A stretch of DNA of 64,000 bases, from the NCBI GenBank assembly GCA_963678675.1, contig OY783194.1:23042278-23106277 (forward strand), given 5' to 3'. Both the position numbers and the translations under genes were made by a program. Shown one piece after another: positions 12,301-24,300 of the stretch (the first letter of the stretch is position 1; every line of letters starts with the position of its first letter). Origin of the DNA: Xiphydria camelus. Lineage: Eukaryota > Arthropoda > Insecta > Hymenoptera > Xiphydriidae. The notes under the pieces were generated by a model. It did no database searches. It had not been told where the DNA came from and worked only from the letters and a program-made list of their open reading frames with translations.

Positions 12301-15300
12301 AATATGTATTCAATAGGTATATACCTATTATTATTTAATTTAATCTTATTTCTTGTGAATTATTCAGTACAATTGAAATCAGTATAATGTAATAAAAAAT
12401 ATAAATAACGTATGTACTGAACAGAGGGTATTAAAAAAATTGATGTAATCCTATAAATCACTTTGTGTACGTACTTCATCCGTTTAACGTTGTTAATCCA
12501 TTTTTGTCGACGATTTCTCGAAATTTCGTTATCCTGGGGAAACTTGTAGAAGCTTACATCTTTCGACGTATTTCCGTATTTGTTCCCGCATCCAACAACA
12601 CAACAGTTGCCACTACCTTTTCTTTGAGGCTCAGAAGACATGTTTTAGTCAAAATTCAATAATGATTGACTTTATTAGCCTCATAAACACAATAATATAA
12701 TATCAGCTATAGCCCACAGGTAAAGGCAATCAGCTATTTAGCCGTCCTGCAGCTAGGGACGCATTCAGTCACTGGCGGCGCCACTTGTACACACGCACGG
12801 TGTCTATATATTCCTATGTAAGATATCAAGCCCGTGATTCTGTTGGTGTACAAGGGACGCTTTTCCGCGGCGATCCAGGCCGATTTTGTTATCCCGCTCA
12901 AGAATTTCTCGAGTGAACGGCGCCTCGGATGTTCACCTACGTGTTTATGACTGTGTTTTCTACACGCATGGAATCCAACGCGGCTGTAAAGTTTGCGTGC
13001 AGGGCATCCGAGTGTTTGCATAAACATGACTTAGGTGATCATTATCATCTGGCAATGTTTCGTTCCAAAACAGCTTCCGACAGAGTTCCTCGGCTCCTAT
13101 ACAGGGTGTCCCATTTGAAACAGTACGGCTGAATAGCTCTTGAAAGAGGGCAGTAATCGAAAAAACTTTTAAATGAAAATTATAGGGTTCGAAGGGGGAC
13201 AACTGACACAAAGTATGTTTCGAGCATAAATGTTTATGCTCTGATGCTGCGAGTTATGTTGCGTTTTTTTAATGGCAACCAACAATTTTACCTCTACAAA
13301 AGTTATTCCTTTTGATGAGACGAATTCAGACATACCGTATTTTGTGTCAATCTACCCATTTTTTTCTCAAAAATTTAATGTGTCAGCCTCCTTAAGTTTA
13401 CAAATTTGGATTCGGCATATAAAAATTGATAATAACCATTGAATATATTTCACGATTCAGCTGTTCAAAAAAAAAATCTCATCGCGTCGTGCAAATCCCC
13501 ATAAAATCTTATCCAAATTTAATCGAAATTTGTAGCATCAAGAAATACAATCAATGGCCATTATGGATTTTTTAAAACTGAATTCAAATCCATAAGCAAA
13601 AAGTGGATAGCAATTAAAGTTTATAGTAATGAAAGAAGCCCATCATCTGCGAGTAGCATTGCACTTTATCTCAATGAAATTTAGCTTATATCTATTTGTT
13701 TAAATTTTATCAAATTATGAAAAAGTTAAAATCAATTGTCGTTAAAGATTTTTGATGCTTATTCTGAATCCTTAAGAAAAATGTGAATAACATTTTAAAG
13801 TTTTGAGAAAATCGACTTTAGAAACTTCTAAATTACGATTTTCATGATTTTTACTTACCTAATTTTTTTTTTTGAAAAGTCAGATGTTAACGTAAAATTG
13901 AAAAGACATTTGAAATTAGCCACCTGAAATTCACATAATCCATCTAGTTTCATTCCTGATGATCAAAAAAGTTCCGTTTTGTAAACCCGTGTTATTAACA
14001 TTTTGCAAATACCACTACATAAGGTTGTTTAATCGTTCATTGATTTTGTTTGTTTCAGAAAAGAGAACGCGGTCGCATGCGAGTTCATCATTTGAACAAT
14101 GTCAATAAGGCATTGCAGATCCTCGAACAGAACAATGTGAGCAGAACTTCCGATCAATCTTTTTCTTTTTATACATTTTCTTTTAATTTCTTCCAAAGAA
14201 AGAATCTCTTACTGTATGTTATATTTAGCGAGGATTTTCTGTTACAATTCGTTGCGATCAATCAAATTTGAGGAGCTCCGAATCAAAACGCAGTTTTTAA
14301 CCAATGTTCAGCTTTCGAAAACTGCGTTTTGATTCGGAGCTCCTCATTTATGATTGTACTGAGATTTAAAAAAGAGCGAATATTGGGTAGCTTCGATTTC
14401 TTAAGAATTTGTGTCAATATATTTACTTTAAATAATGTTTCTAAACGAGATCGAGAGTTCATGTTAATTTTAAAGAAACGGGTACTATAACTTAAGTTAG
14501 AACAAAAATATAGTGGGTGAGGCATTTAAATTGAGACACATGTATATCTGCGAAACAATTACCTGATTTTAGAAAAAATTATTTCTTATGAAAGTTATTT
14601 GCTTTAGAGGGGGAAAGAGAACTGTATGTCTTATTTTTTCATTTAATAGACGTTTTCAAGGTCATTTTAAGGCCAATGTTTGTTCTTTGAACAAAAATAT
14701 TCAGAATGGTTCGTCAATTTTAATAAATGCATTCATTGAGATTATAATTAGTAGAAAACGTTATATTTTTAGGGAATTTTTAATTTTTTCTTTTTTATTT
14801 CTCACACATCATTGAAGTAAAGCGCATGGTTTTTAATTGTATAATATGAGTTTTATGTCTCTACACTTTAGAAAGAAGGAAATTTATCATTTTCTACTTT
14901 GTTTTTAGGTGAAGCTCGTGAACATTAGTAGCAATGATATCGTCGATGGCAATCCCAAATTGACATTGGGTTTAGTTTGGAGCATTATCCTCCATTGGCA
15001 GGTGAGTTGTATCCCGATTGAAATTATTAACGGCACTAAATGTCAACCCAAGCTCACTCAACTATCGGTTTCAACTACAGAAGTGAATTCTGTTCATTTT
15101 GAAGAAGAGAATATAGGGTCGAGATGTTTCTATCAATTTTCTAACTTTTTTTTCGGTAAAGGCTAATGAAAAAAGAGAAAGTGCTATTTCTATTCCGCGA
15201 TTAGAAAATTATCTGACACAAACTGGACGGTTTTAGATTGAATGTCGATGAATTCGTCTGTCATTCCTTACTTCCAAGTCCGCATATCAAAATCTGTTGC

Positions 15301-18300
15301 AATTTCTTGAACGAAAGGAAGATAATTCCTCTATTAATTGCTCGAAAGTTGCTTTTATTTAAAGGTGTTATTTAGGAAGCAGAAATGGCGATACATAATA
15401 TTTGGATCGCTATAGATTGAAGGGGCCGTTTATTAATTACGCGAGTACGATTTTTGGGTTTTTATACCCCCCCCCCCCCCCCCCCCCCCCGCCTAATATC
15501 ACATGAGTTTTTTGGATTCCTTAACATATGAATAATGAACGCAGATTTACGTATATAGTATTATATATATCGCATAGGGGTCAAGAATACCAATTCAGTG
15601 GAAAAACTGCCTATCGAAGCTCAACGTAATGTGAACGAATCTTATTGTTTTGCTTAACCAATCCATACTTATGGTCCAATATCACTCAACTACGGTCACC
15701 CCGTCATTAGCTCCCCGACTATATTACCAGCAGGCAGATCTTTTATCCTTTCGAGCGCAATACTGTGTTCGCATGATTGAAGTTTAAAAAAAATAGTATT
15801 TGTAAGAAACTCACATAAGATTTTCACATCAGGCTTTGTAGAAATTCGGCTTACTCCCTAACTTTCCAAATATTCACGTAATTAATGGACGACCTCTAAT
15901 TAGAATTGTTTAGTTATTCTGCATGAAATTCAGAGATGTCAAGTCATAAAGTTTATCCGCAGAAGAGTCAAAGAACTCTGACAAACTGAAGTTTGGTCAT
16001 TTTATAAAAATGTATAGTCCGTGTAGAAATGCATACAGGTATTTTTTAAATTTTCATAAACTGCAAAATTTAACAGATTTTTTCAGATATTCTTCAGTTT
16101 ATTAGATTTTTTCAGAAAAGTTTTTGTGCGTGAAAGAAAAATGGATATTTTTCTGACGTTTTCTCACAAACTCTGACACTTCCCTGAAAATGTCTGAAAT
16201 ATTTCAATAACTACAGAAAGTCAGAAAATGTCTGAATATCTCAGAGTTTTCCAGAAATTTGCTAGACATATTTTCATTAGGGAATCACAGTTAATCATAT
16301 TCTGCGAAGACCCCCATGCACGCGGATCTTTCAGGGCGTTTCCTATAAACACGTGAAATTAATGTCACATTTCAACCGGAGATATGGTATATATGTATAT
16401 TTATTATTAACAAGAATGAGCCTGGCTGACGTTACATGGTTATCAAACTACAATATAACACATAACGAATGACGTGAAGTCCTTGGCATCGTATTACAAT
16501 ATGATGCTCGTGTTTCATCGTAATCGGTAAGAATAGACTGACGAGTTATTTTCGCAGGTTCACTATCATCTGAAGGACCTGATGACGGAATTACAGCAGA
16601 CGAATTTGGAAAAGACTCTCCTTGCGTGGTGCCGTCAGAACTCACAGGTAGGACTCTATTATTAAATCTTCCGTTCACCACATCATTCTAAATGAAGAGC
16701 CTGTATTTCTACATTCCCTAACACAAATTTATCTCTGCCCAATCATTATCAAATCTCTGCGAAACACTTTTCGGCAGAGACTTCGGCAGAGGTAACAGAG
16801 TTGGTAGATATTTTGGTAGAGTTTGCAAGAATTTCGCCAAAGTTCACACAGTTGTGATAGAGATTTAAAAAATGTTCTGCCCACTTTGTGGATTTTGACG
16901 AAATTTTTGCAAACTCTGCTGGAAACTCTGCCAAAGTTTCTAGCAGCTCTGCTAAAATTTCTGTCAGCTCTGCTATTTCTTCTTATATACCAGCTTCTGA
17001 AATTGGAACATTTTCGCAGGAAAATGATAGATTTTTTAGCAGAAATGTAGCAGAGAAAAATTTCCATTAGGGTTGTTATTATTATTTTCATAGTAGATAT
17101 TAATAGCGTTGAATTTTACGTTAAATTAATATTATGTCTCTTGTGTCTCAAGTCATCCATTTTAAAGTTTATTACATCGGTTGTTACATTAAAATCACTT
17201 ACAAGGAGTGATGATTATTTTTTATTAGAAATTTCGTAGAGAAAGTTCAATTCATTGTTGCAGTCTTAAAAGTAATCATAAAATCCTTAACATTATTATT
17301 CATTGAATTAACGTAATCTTAAGAGATAAACAATTTTGTTGACATTCCGGTTTAATAGAAGAATATGAAATTTATGTAAATTAATCTTGTTAAATCAGTA
17401 CGATAAGATATTCGATGGAAGAATTTCAACAAATACAACATTTTAATATGGATATATATGGATACATAAAGTTTTAAACCATGCAATGCTCTGCTAAAAG
17501 TCCCCAATAGGAAACCATATATAAGGAACTTTTAAAAGAAAGCGAAAACTATTCAAAAACACCATAAATTAAACAATCTTATTGTTCTTTACTATTTTAA
17601 TATTGAGAACCATAAGAAGTTATAAGATCTGTATCAAATGTGTATAAGTTTTCCTATTATTCAAAATGAAAATGATTAAGAAACGATTAAGTTCGCTGTA
17701 GTATTGTTGAATCTTTGCTATAGGTTCTTATCGGAGATTTTTTTTTAAGGAGGTAGGTAACATTTTGATATTTGGACCTCATCTAAGTTTCGCCTCAACG
17801 GTTTGTCTCGCTATTTTCCAGAATTATCCAGGAGTCGATATCAAGAATTTCACGACGTCGTGGTCCGATGGATTGGCTTTCAACGCGTTGCTTCATAGAT
17901 GGAAGCCACAGCTTTTCGATTTTAACAATCTCGCTCGTAAGCATCCCAACGCCAGATTGGACCATGCCTTCCGACTCGCCCAAGAACAACTCGGCATCGA
18001 ACGTCTGTTGGATCCGGAAGGTGAGATCTGAGGTTTAATTTGACAAAATTATCGAAGTCGGAGTCTTTGTATTTTTATTCTCTTGTCTTTATTCCACTTC
18101 ACGAGATATGTCTTAAGACGGTTGCTAAAGTAGATCGCTTTTTTTAAATTCGTTATCGAACTTAATGGGACTTGGTAGATTTAAAGTTTATCGAAAGATA
18201 TAGAAACTTCTTGTGTTGTGGAATTACATAACTTAAATGTTATTTAAGGTTGTTGTCGCTCGCAATAAAAATTTGTAAGCGATCCGAGATGCAATAAAAG

Positions 18301-21300
18301 CTTTAAGGGGAGGGGGGGGGGGGGGGTCTAGCGCTTGGAAAATAACTCGAATTTTTACGAATTTTTTTTAGAGCTATTGTTGAAGTAGATATATTCTAAT
18401 GTTTCGCATGTTACAAAGCATCATTCGAACAACATTTTGTAATTTTTTTGTAGACAAATATTGAGAAATAAGCCGGTGGCGAAGCGTTTTCGAGGACGCC
18501 TTTTAGAAAAGATGATTTGCAGTGGACACTATATTTCAGCGTAGAATTATCTCAAGTCAAAAAATCAAAGCAATTTAGTTAAAACAGATGTTTTTCTAGA
18601 CCCCTACGTTTTTCTTTAATTGTTTTCCATTTTTAAATGTTTGGTGGTTGTTTGAAGTAAAAATTGCCATTTTTCACGAAAAAAATCCGTCATTTTGTTG
18701 CTGTAAAACCCCCTTAATGTAACAAAAAAAAGAAAAAGAAAAACGTAGGGGTCTGGCATTTTATATGTAGAAAGTGTGTACAAAAGTTGAAAAGAATCGG
18801 TGCAGTAGTTTTTAAATGACGATGTCCACGGACTTTTAAAACTTGATTTCGAGAAACAAGCGTTTAAAGCGCCGAGTTCTTGCCGCTCCGCAGTATTAGA
18901 GGAGCGGAGACTTAAAGGTCTATGACTGAGAGTTTTGCTCCGATTGACTTGAAATTTGGACACAACATTCTTTAAATGTTTTACTATAAGAAAAGGCAAT
19001 TTAAAAAATTGATTTTTAGACCCCCCCTCCCCTTAATACAATAGTTGTTTAATCTCTTGAATCAAAAAACCTTTATCTAAAAGTCTGTCTTATATCTCGC
19101 TTTGCTCGTAAGATAATTTGGATGAACCGAGCTCCAAAACTCAGCACACTCGAAGCTATCTTTTAAACGAAGGGGGATACGATAAAGTCGTTTAGACAAA
19201 AATTGTTTAGTTTCTGAAATGAAAAAACTGGCATCTAAAAGATTTTATTGTTTTTCGCTTTGTTTCAAAGATAACTTCAAATGGGTAGAGTTTTTGAAAT
19301 CGGTTGATTTAAATTATCTTACGAGCAAAGCAAGATATAAGAAAAATTTTTAAATAAAAGTCGTTTGGTTTAAGGGACCGAATAACTTTTGTATCGAAGC
19401 TTTTATTGCATCTCGTCTCGCTTAAAAGTTTGTCTAGAGCTGTAAGCTTTGAGGGGCTGATTTACCATTTCGAATAAAAGTAACATTAATTTCACAAAAA
19501 GAGGTTTCGTATTTTTGAATAAAATTTCCACCAGATTTTTTAGAAATGTTGACTATTTTTGCGACTATCTGAAATTTATCTTCGCCACTGTTTATTCCAG
19601 CAGCACGAACGTTAACACTGATGAAGATCATTTTGTATTGTAGACGTTAATACATCGGTACCAGATAAGAAATCGATCATGATGTACGTCATGTGTCTCT
19701 TCCAATCTTTACCTCATTCCGGAGATGACGTGGGTGATATAGACGTTTCAGTGGCCAGCGATTCCAGTCCCGTTACGTCGCCGGGTGCAGAGGTAAGGAG
19801 ATCGTCACTTTCGCAATTGGAATACGGCACCGAGCGTCATTTCTATGAATACTGGTGGGAAAGCATGACTCGCCGCGTTAGATCAGATATATTCTGCTTG
19901 AAGATCGCTTCCTTTATTCGAAAATTGCTCGCCAATCGCTCTAAAATACGTATAAATATTTGACGCACTGTGAAAAATTGAAAAATATACAGCAATTCAT
20001 TTGTAGAAAGTGAGCATTGTACAATAGGTGCTTGCAATTTCATTGCCAAAGCAATATACATTGTCCTTTTATTGCTTCGTATTAATTTGTCGCGGTAGTT
20101 GATTTTATTATAGAAAATCTGCTGTAATTATTACTACTATTATCTCGTCATTTAAGGAACATCGTTGCTATTACAATTTTAATATTGTGCAATATTGTAA
20201 ATATTTTCCGAATAGATAATAGTTTCTTTTTTTGTTCACTACTCAATTAAAAGTCGTTTGTTAAGGGGGAAACCTTATGTGGAAGTCTTATAAATTCATT
20301 CATTTTTTCGGGAGTCTATTCTGAAGGATATAATTAATCAATCTTTTGAAAACTTTGAATGTAGGGGAAACCGGGGTAGGTTGTAACAAATTGTATGTTT
20401 CCCCTTTTCCCTATTTGACTAAACATGTTAATTAGTTTTCGAGAGTTATATAATATAATTTAACGTATTAGGAATAAAATTGAGGGATAAAATTGAAGTT
20501 TTTAAAAAAATTTAGCTTTGTTCTTTGAAACACGCAATACTCGCGTTTTCTGTTGATTTTGCAGAATTGTTACTTATTTCGTTTTCCAACATCCTTTATC
20601 TCATTCTTAGATAGAATATAGTGTTTCACCTCGGCCAAATGCTTCAATAATTATAATACTTCTACATCTTCTCCGAACTTCGAACTTCGAATAACAACCA
20701 TTTCAGAGCACGCTGACATTCGCCAATCTCGGAATGCCAAGCTCGCGACCAATGAGCCTCGCCACCAACGTTTCCGTAGAATTAGGCGGTTATCAGGTCG
20801 CTCTCGAAGACGTTCTGACGTGGCTTCTGGAGGCGGAGGACAAGTTGAACCACGAGCCGGACCCCGGTTCCACGTTGGAGCTGTTGAAGGGACAGTTTCA
20901 CGAGCACGAAACATTCCTGAAGGAATTATCCGGCCACCAGGACGGCGTCGGTGCCGTTTTGGAGGAAGGCGCGAGGCTGCTGGCGGAGGGTGGCCTGCAG
21001 AAGGACGAAGAGCACGAAGTGCGCGTTCAAATGTCCCTCTTGAACTCCCGTTGGGAGGGTCTTCGGATGCGCGCTATGGAAAGACAATCGAGAATTCACG
21101 AGGTACGCAATGTTCCTGACTTACATCGGCCAAATTTTACACGCACAAAGAGCACTGCATTCGTACCAAATAATTTTATACGCACGACACGTCTGCTTAC
21201 CCCGATAGAAACCGTCCTCGCGTATTATGCATAATAGGGTGGGCAAAAAAAAGGCTATTTTTTGTTTTTTAAATTACTATGAAAATATTGTTGAGGATGA

Positions 21301-24300
21301 CGAAAAAGAAATTCTGCTGAAGTTTCAGCTCTTAATATTAGTATTAACAACTGCCTCATCGCAATTTTCTTTTTCCCGTTTAAATAACATGGGAAAATTT
21401 TTTTTTGAACTTTCAATTTTTGTAACTCGTTAACGGATTAGCGCATTCGAATGATCAAAACGTATTCTTGTAGGAAATCGGAGGACCTACAGAAAAGGTG
21501 TCTTATGAATTTTTGATAAATTTATCAGTTCGGAAGTTATTCGAGGTTAAAGTTGAACTGGTGGTCAATTTCACGGTTTTTTTTTTCATTTTTGACACGA
21601 AATAATTTTTTAACCTCTTTTTATTTCAGTTGTTTAAGATTTTTCTTTAATTATTTCCAAATATTCAAAGTTCAATAATTTCCCCATAGTACTTATTAAT
21701 TTTTTCATTTTTGACACGAAATAATTTTTTTAACCTCTTTTTATTTCAGTTAAGATTTTTCTTTAATAATTTCCAAATATTCAAAGTTCAATAATTTCCC
21801 CAGAGTAATTATTAATTATTAATTATTAAAAAAACTATTTCGTGTCAAAAGTGAAAAAAACTGTGAAATTGACCACCAGTTCAACTTTGACCTCGAATAA
21901 CTTCCGAACTTATAAATTTATCAAAAATTCATAAGATACCTTTTTTGTAGGTCGTTCGATTTCCTACGAGAATACGTTTTGATCATTCGAATGCGCTAAT
22001 CCGTTAACAAGTTATAAAAATTGAAAGTTCAAAAAAAATGTTCTCATGTTATTGAAACGGGAAAAAGAAAATTGCGATGAGGCAGTTGTTAATATTAATA
22101 TTAAGAGCTGAAACTTCAGCAGAATTTCTTTCTCGTCATCCTCAACAATGTTTTCGTAGTAATTTAAAAAAAAAGTTTTTTTGGCCCACCCTAATGCATA
22201 TATACCAAAGAGCGTGAGAAGTGTGAATGAAGATATAATATGGGTGATTCTCCACAAAGATTACTTTTTGGAAGTCGTGTTTTAAAAAGTAAATAGGAAC
22301 AGTAAAGCTGTTGTAATTATAAAATGTCAATAAAACATTAATCGAAACGGAAAGTCTTCTAATGGAACACATTTAATTTTTAATTGTGTTGCATTTTAAA
22401 GAGATTTCTTTAAAAAGTGCATGCAGAGAAATGACTCAAGGGGTTACACCACTTTGACCCACCCAAAAATTGCGGTTTTTCAAGAATTTTTTCGGAAGAA
22501 TTGAAACGTTTTTATCCCAATTAAAGTACAGTAAGGTATTATACTACTATTAAACTACAAAAAATTTTGTTCATATTTTCTTATTTATAAAAATGGCGGC
22601 TTTAAGCTTTCTTCGTATCTAGTTTCGTTTTCGAAATTGCCTTTAGAGTCTCAAATTTTGGAAGACTGAGTGCACACCCACAAACCAAAATTGCATGCCT
22701 ATAAAAAGAAGAAAGAGTTCGTCTTTTCCGATGTACTCCGAATTAATAAAGCAGCATCAAGATCGGAAACGACGCAGTGGCTCCTAGTTAGGTCATTTTT
22801 CTTGCGAACACTTTTATGAACTGTGTGCCATTCATACGAAATGCATAGCGGATAAAAAACCGGATCAGACGTTTCTTATACATTTCTTAACGCTGAATAC
22901 GATCCCGTAATCAAAGATAGCCTATGGCGTCTAGTGGCACAGATATTTCCACCTGAATGTTGCAAAAATCGCCGGTTTTACGAGAACGTTTCTAGCGTAC
23001 AAAATCTATAAGAATTATTTGGTCCGGTTCTTCATCGAGATTCAGCGTAGGACTGTGTAATAAAGATGATTAATTTTCTCTCATACATAAAGGCGATTCG
23101 TAGCTTATGAAGTAAACAAAGGTTTGCATCGTATCAAACGAATAAATAACGTCCCGCGATGCAACAGTATTGAATGCATATTCCTTGCCTCGCAGGTTCT
23201 CATGGAAATGCAACAACGCCAATTAGACTCACTGCGACAATGGCTCACGAAGACCGAGGACAGGATCTCGCTCATGGCGTCCGCGGAATTGAATCAGTCG
23301 GCCCTGACGGATCAGGTGGGCCAGCTGAACGAACTGGAGAAGGACATTCGCGAGCAACAGAACGTGGTGGACGGATTGAGAAATATGGTCGTGGTCGTGG
23401 ACGAGGAGAATTCCGAAGCGGTGTGCGCCCAAATGGAGGATCAGTTGTCCGCCCTCGGCGAACGGTGGACTCACATCTGCCAGTGGAAGGAGGAGAGGAG
23501 GCAACGTCTGCAGACGCTTTCCACGCAGTGGGGCGAATTGACGGACGACTGTAAAAAGTTGGTCGGATGGCTGAACGAGCGGGAGATCACACTGAAGCAA
23601 ATGGAGGCTAATCCTGCCTCGCAAATCGGCGAGGTGCTGGAGAGGATAAAGAGGCTGCAGGTGCTGAAGGTGGAGATGGACGCCAATCAGAGAAAGCTGT
23701 CTTCCCTCCTGAAGGCGGTGCAGGATCTGGAAAGTCAGGGCTCGACGCCAGAATCCAGCAGTATGTTGGAGAAGCTCGAGAATCTGCAGGATCGCTGGGA
23801 AGCCGTCGGGCAAATCTTGGAAGTGCAGAGTCAGAGGGTACGTTTTTTCGTTTAATCGTGCCGACGGTAAAATGATGAAAATAACACCGGTCAACGGGAA
23901 TTTTGAGTCTGGGTTCTGCATAGCCGATTTTTGTTTCTTGCACATAAGTAAATACAGAAAAAATAGTTTTATCTGAAAAAGTTTGCTCTTGTAGCAATCG
24001 GAATGAAATTATACGAATTTTAAAAAATAATCCTATTTTCACATGTTCATTGCACGTAAAAATAAAACAAACTTTTGTTATGGATTGGAATCACGTTTAT
24101 TTACAAAACAGAAAAGATATAAAAGCTACTAGAGTGGAAACTAGTAGTGTAACGGAATACATAGGAAAGTTTACAAATGAATATTTCTCGTATTTCTTCT
24201 GTGATTGAATGAACTTTCTCGTATTAGACCCGAAATATAATCTCCCATCATACTCTCATTATATTGTCCCTGATAACGGCGTTCAAAGTTCATCACATCC

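Larger units (their letters stand above)
8925..12804. mobile_element. Intact ISL2EU-like DNA transposon with nuclease and THAP transposase genes
   Basis: Ends gacaccgtgcgtg at 8925 and its inverse to 12804, each bordered by TA (8923-8924, 12805-12806). Two convergent genes lie inside: a SWIM-YqaJ nuclease on the plus strand and a THAP plus DDE_4-type transposase on the minus strand. A YqaJ-like nuclease encoded together with a THAP-DDE transposase is the known hallmark of ISL2EU (IS4EU) transposons. Both genes are open once a single small intron is removed from each, and both ends are present, so the copy looks autonomous. The family name is from memory of its gene content, not from a search. 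Confidence 0.8.

Noticed and set aside
13103..13125. acagggtgtcccatttgaaa as one end of a transposon
   Set aside because: No inverse partner or target duplication was found within several kilobases.
16729..17091. Overlapping open frames on both strands
   Set aside because: Produced by the degenerate ctctgc/gcagag repeat block; no domain or codon pattern.
23229..24042. Two long minus-strand frames over Dys exon 9
   Set aside because: Antisense shadows of a real, GC-richer exon.
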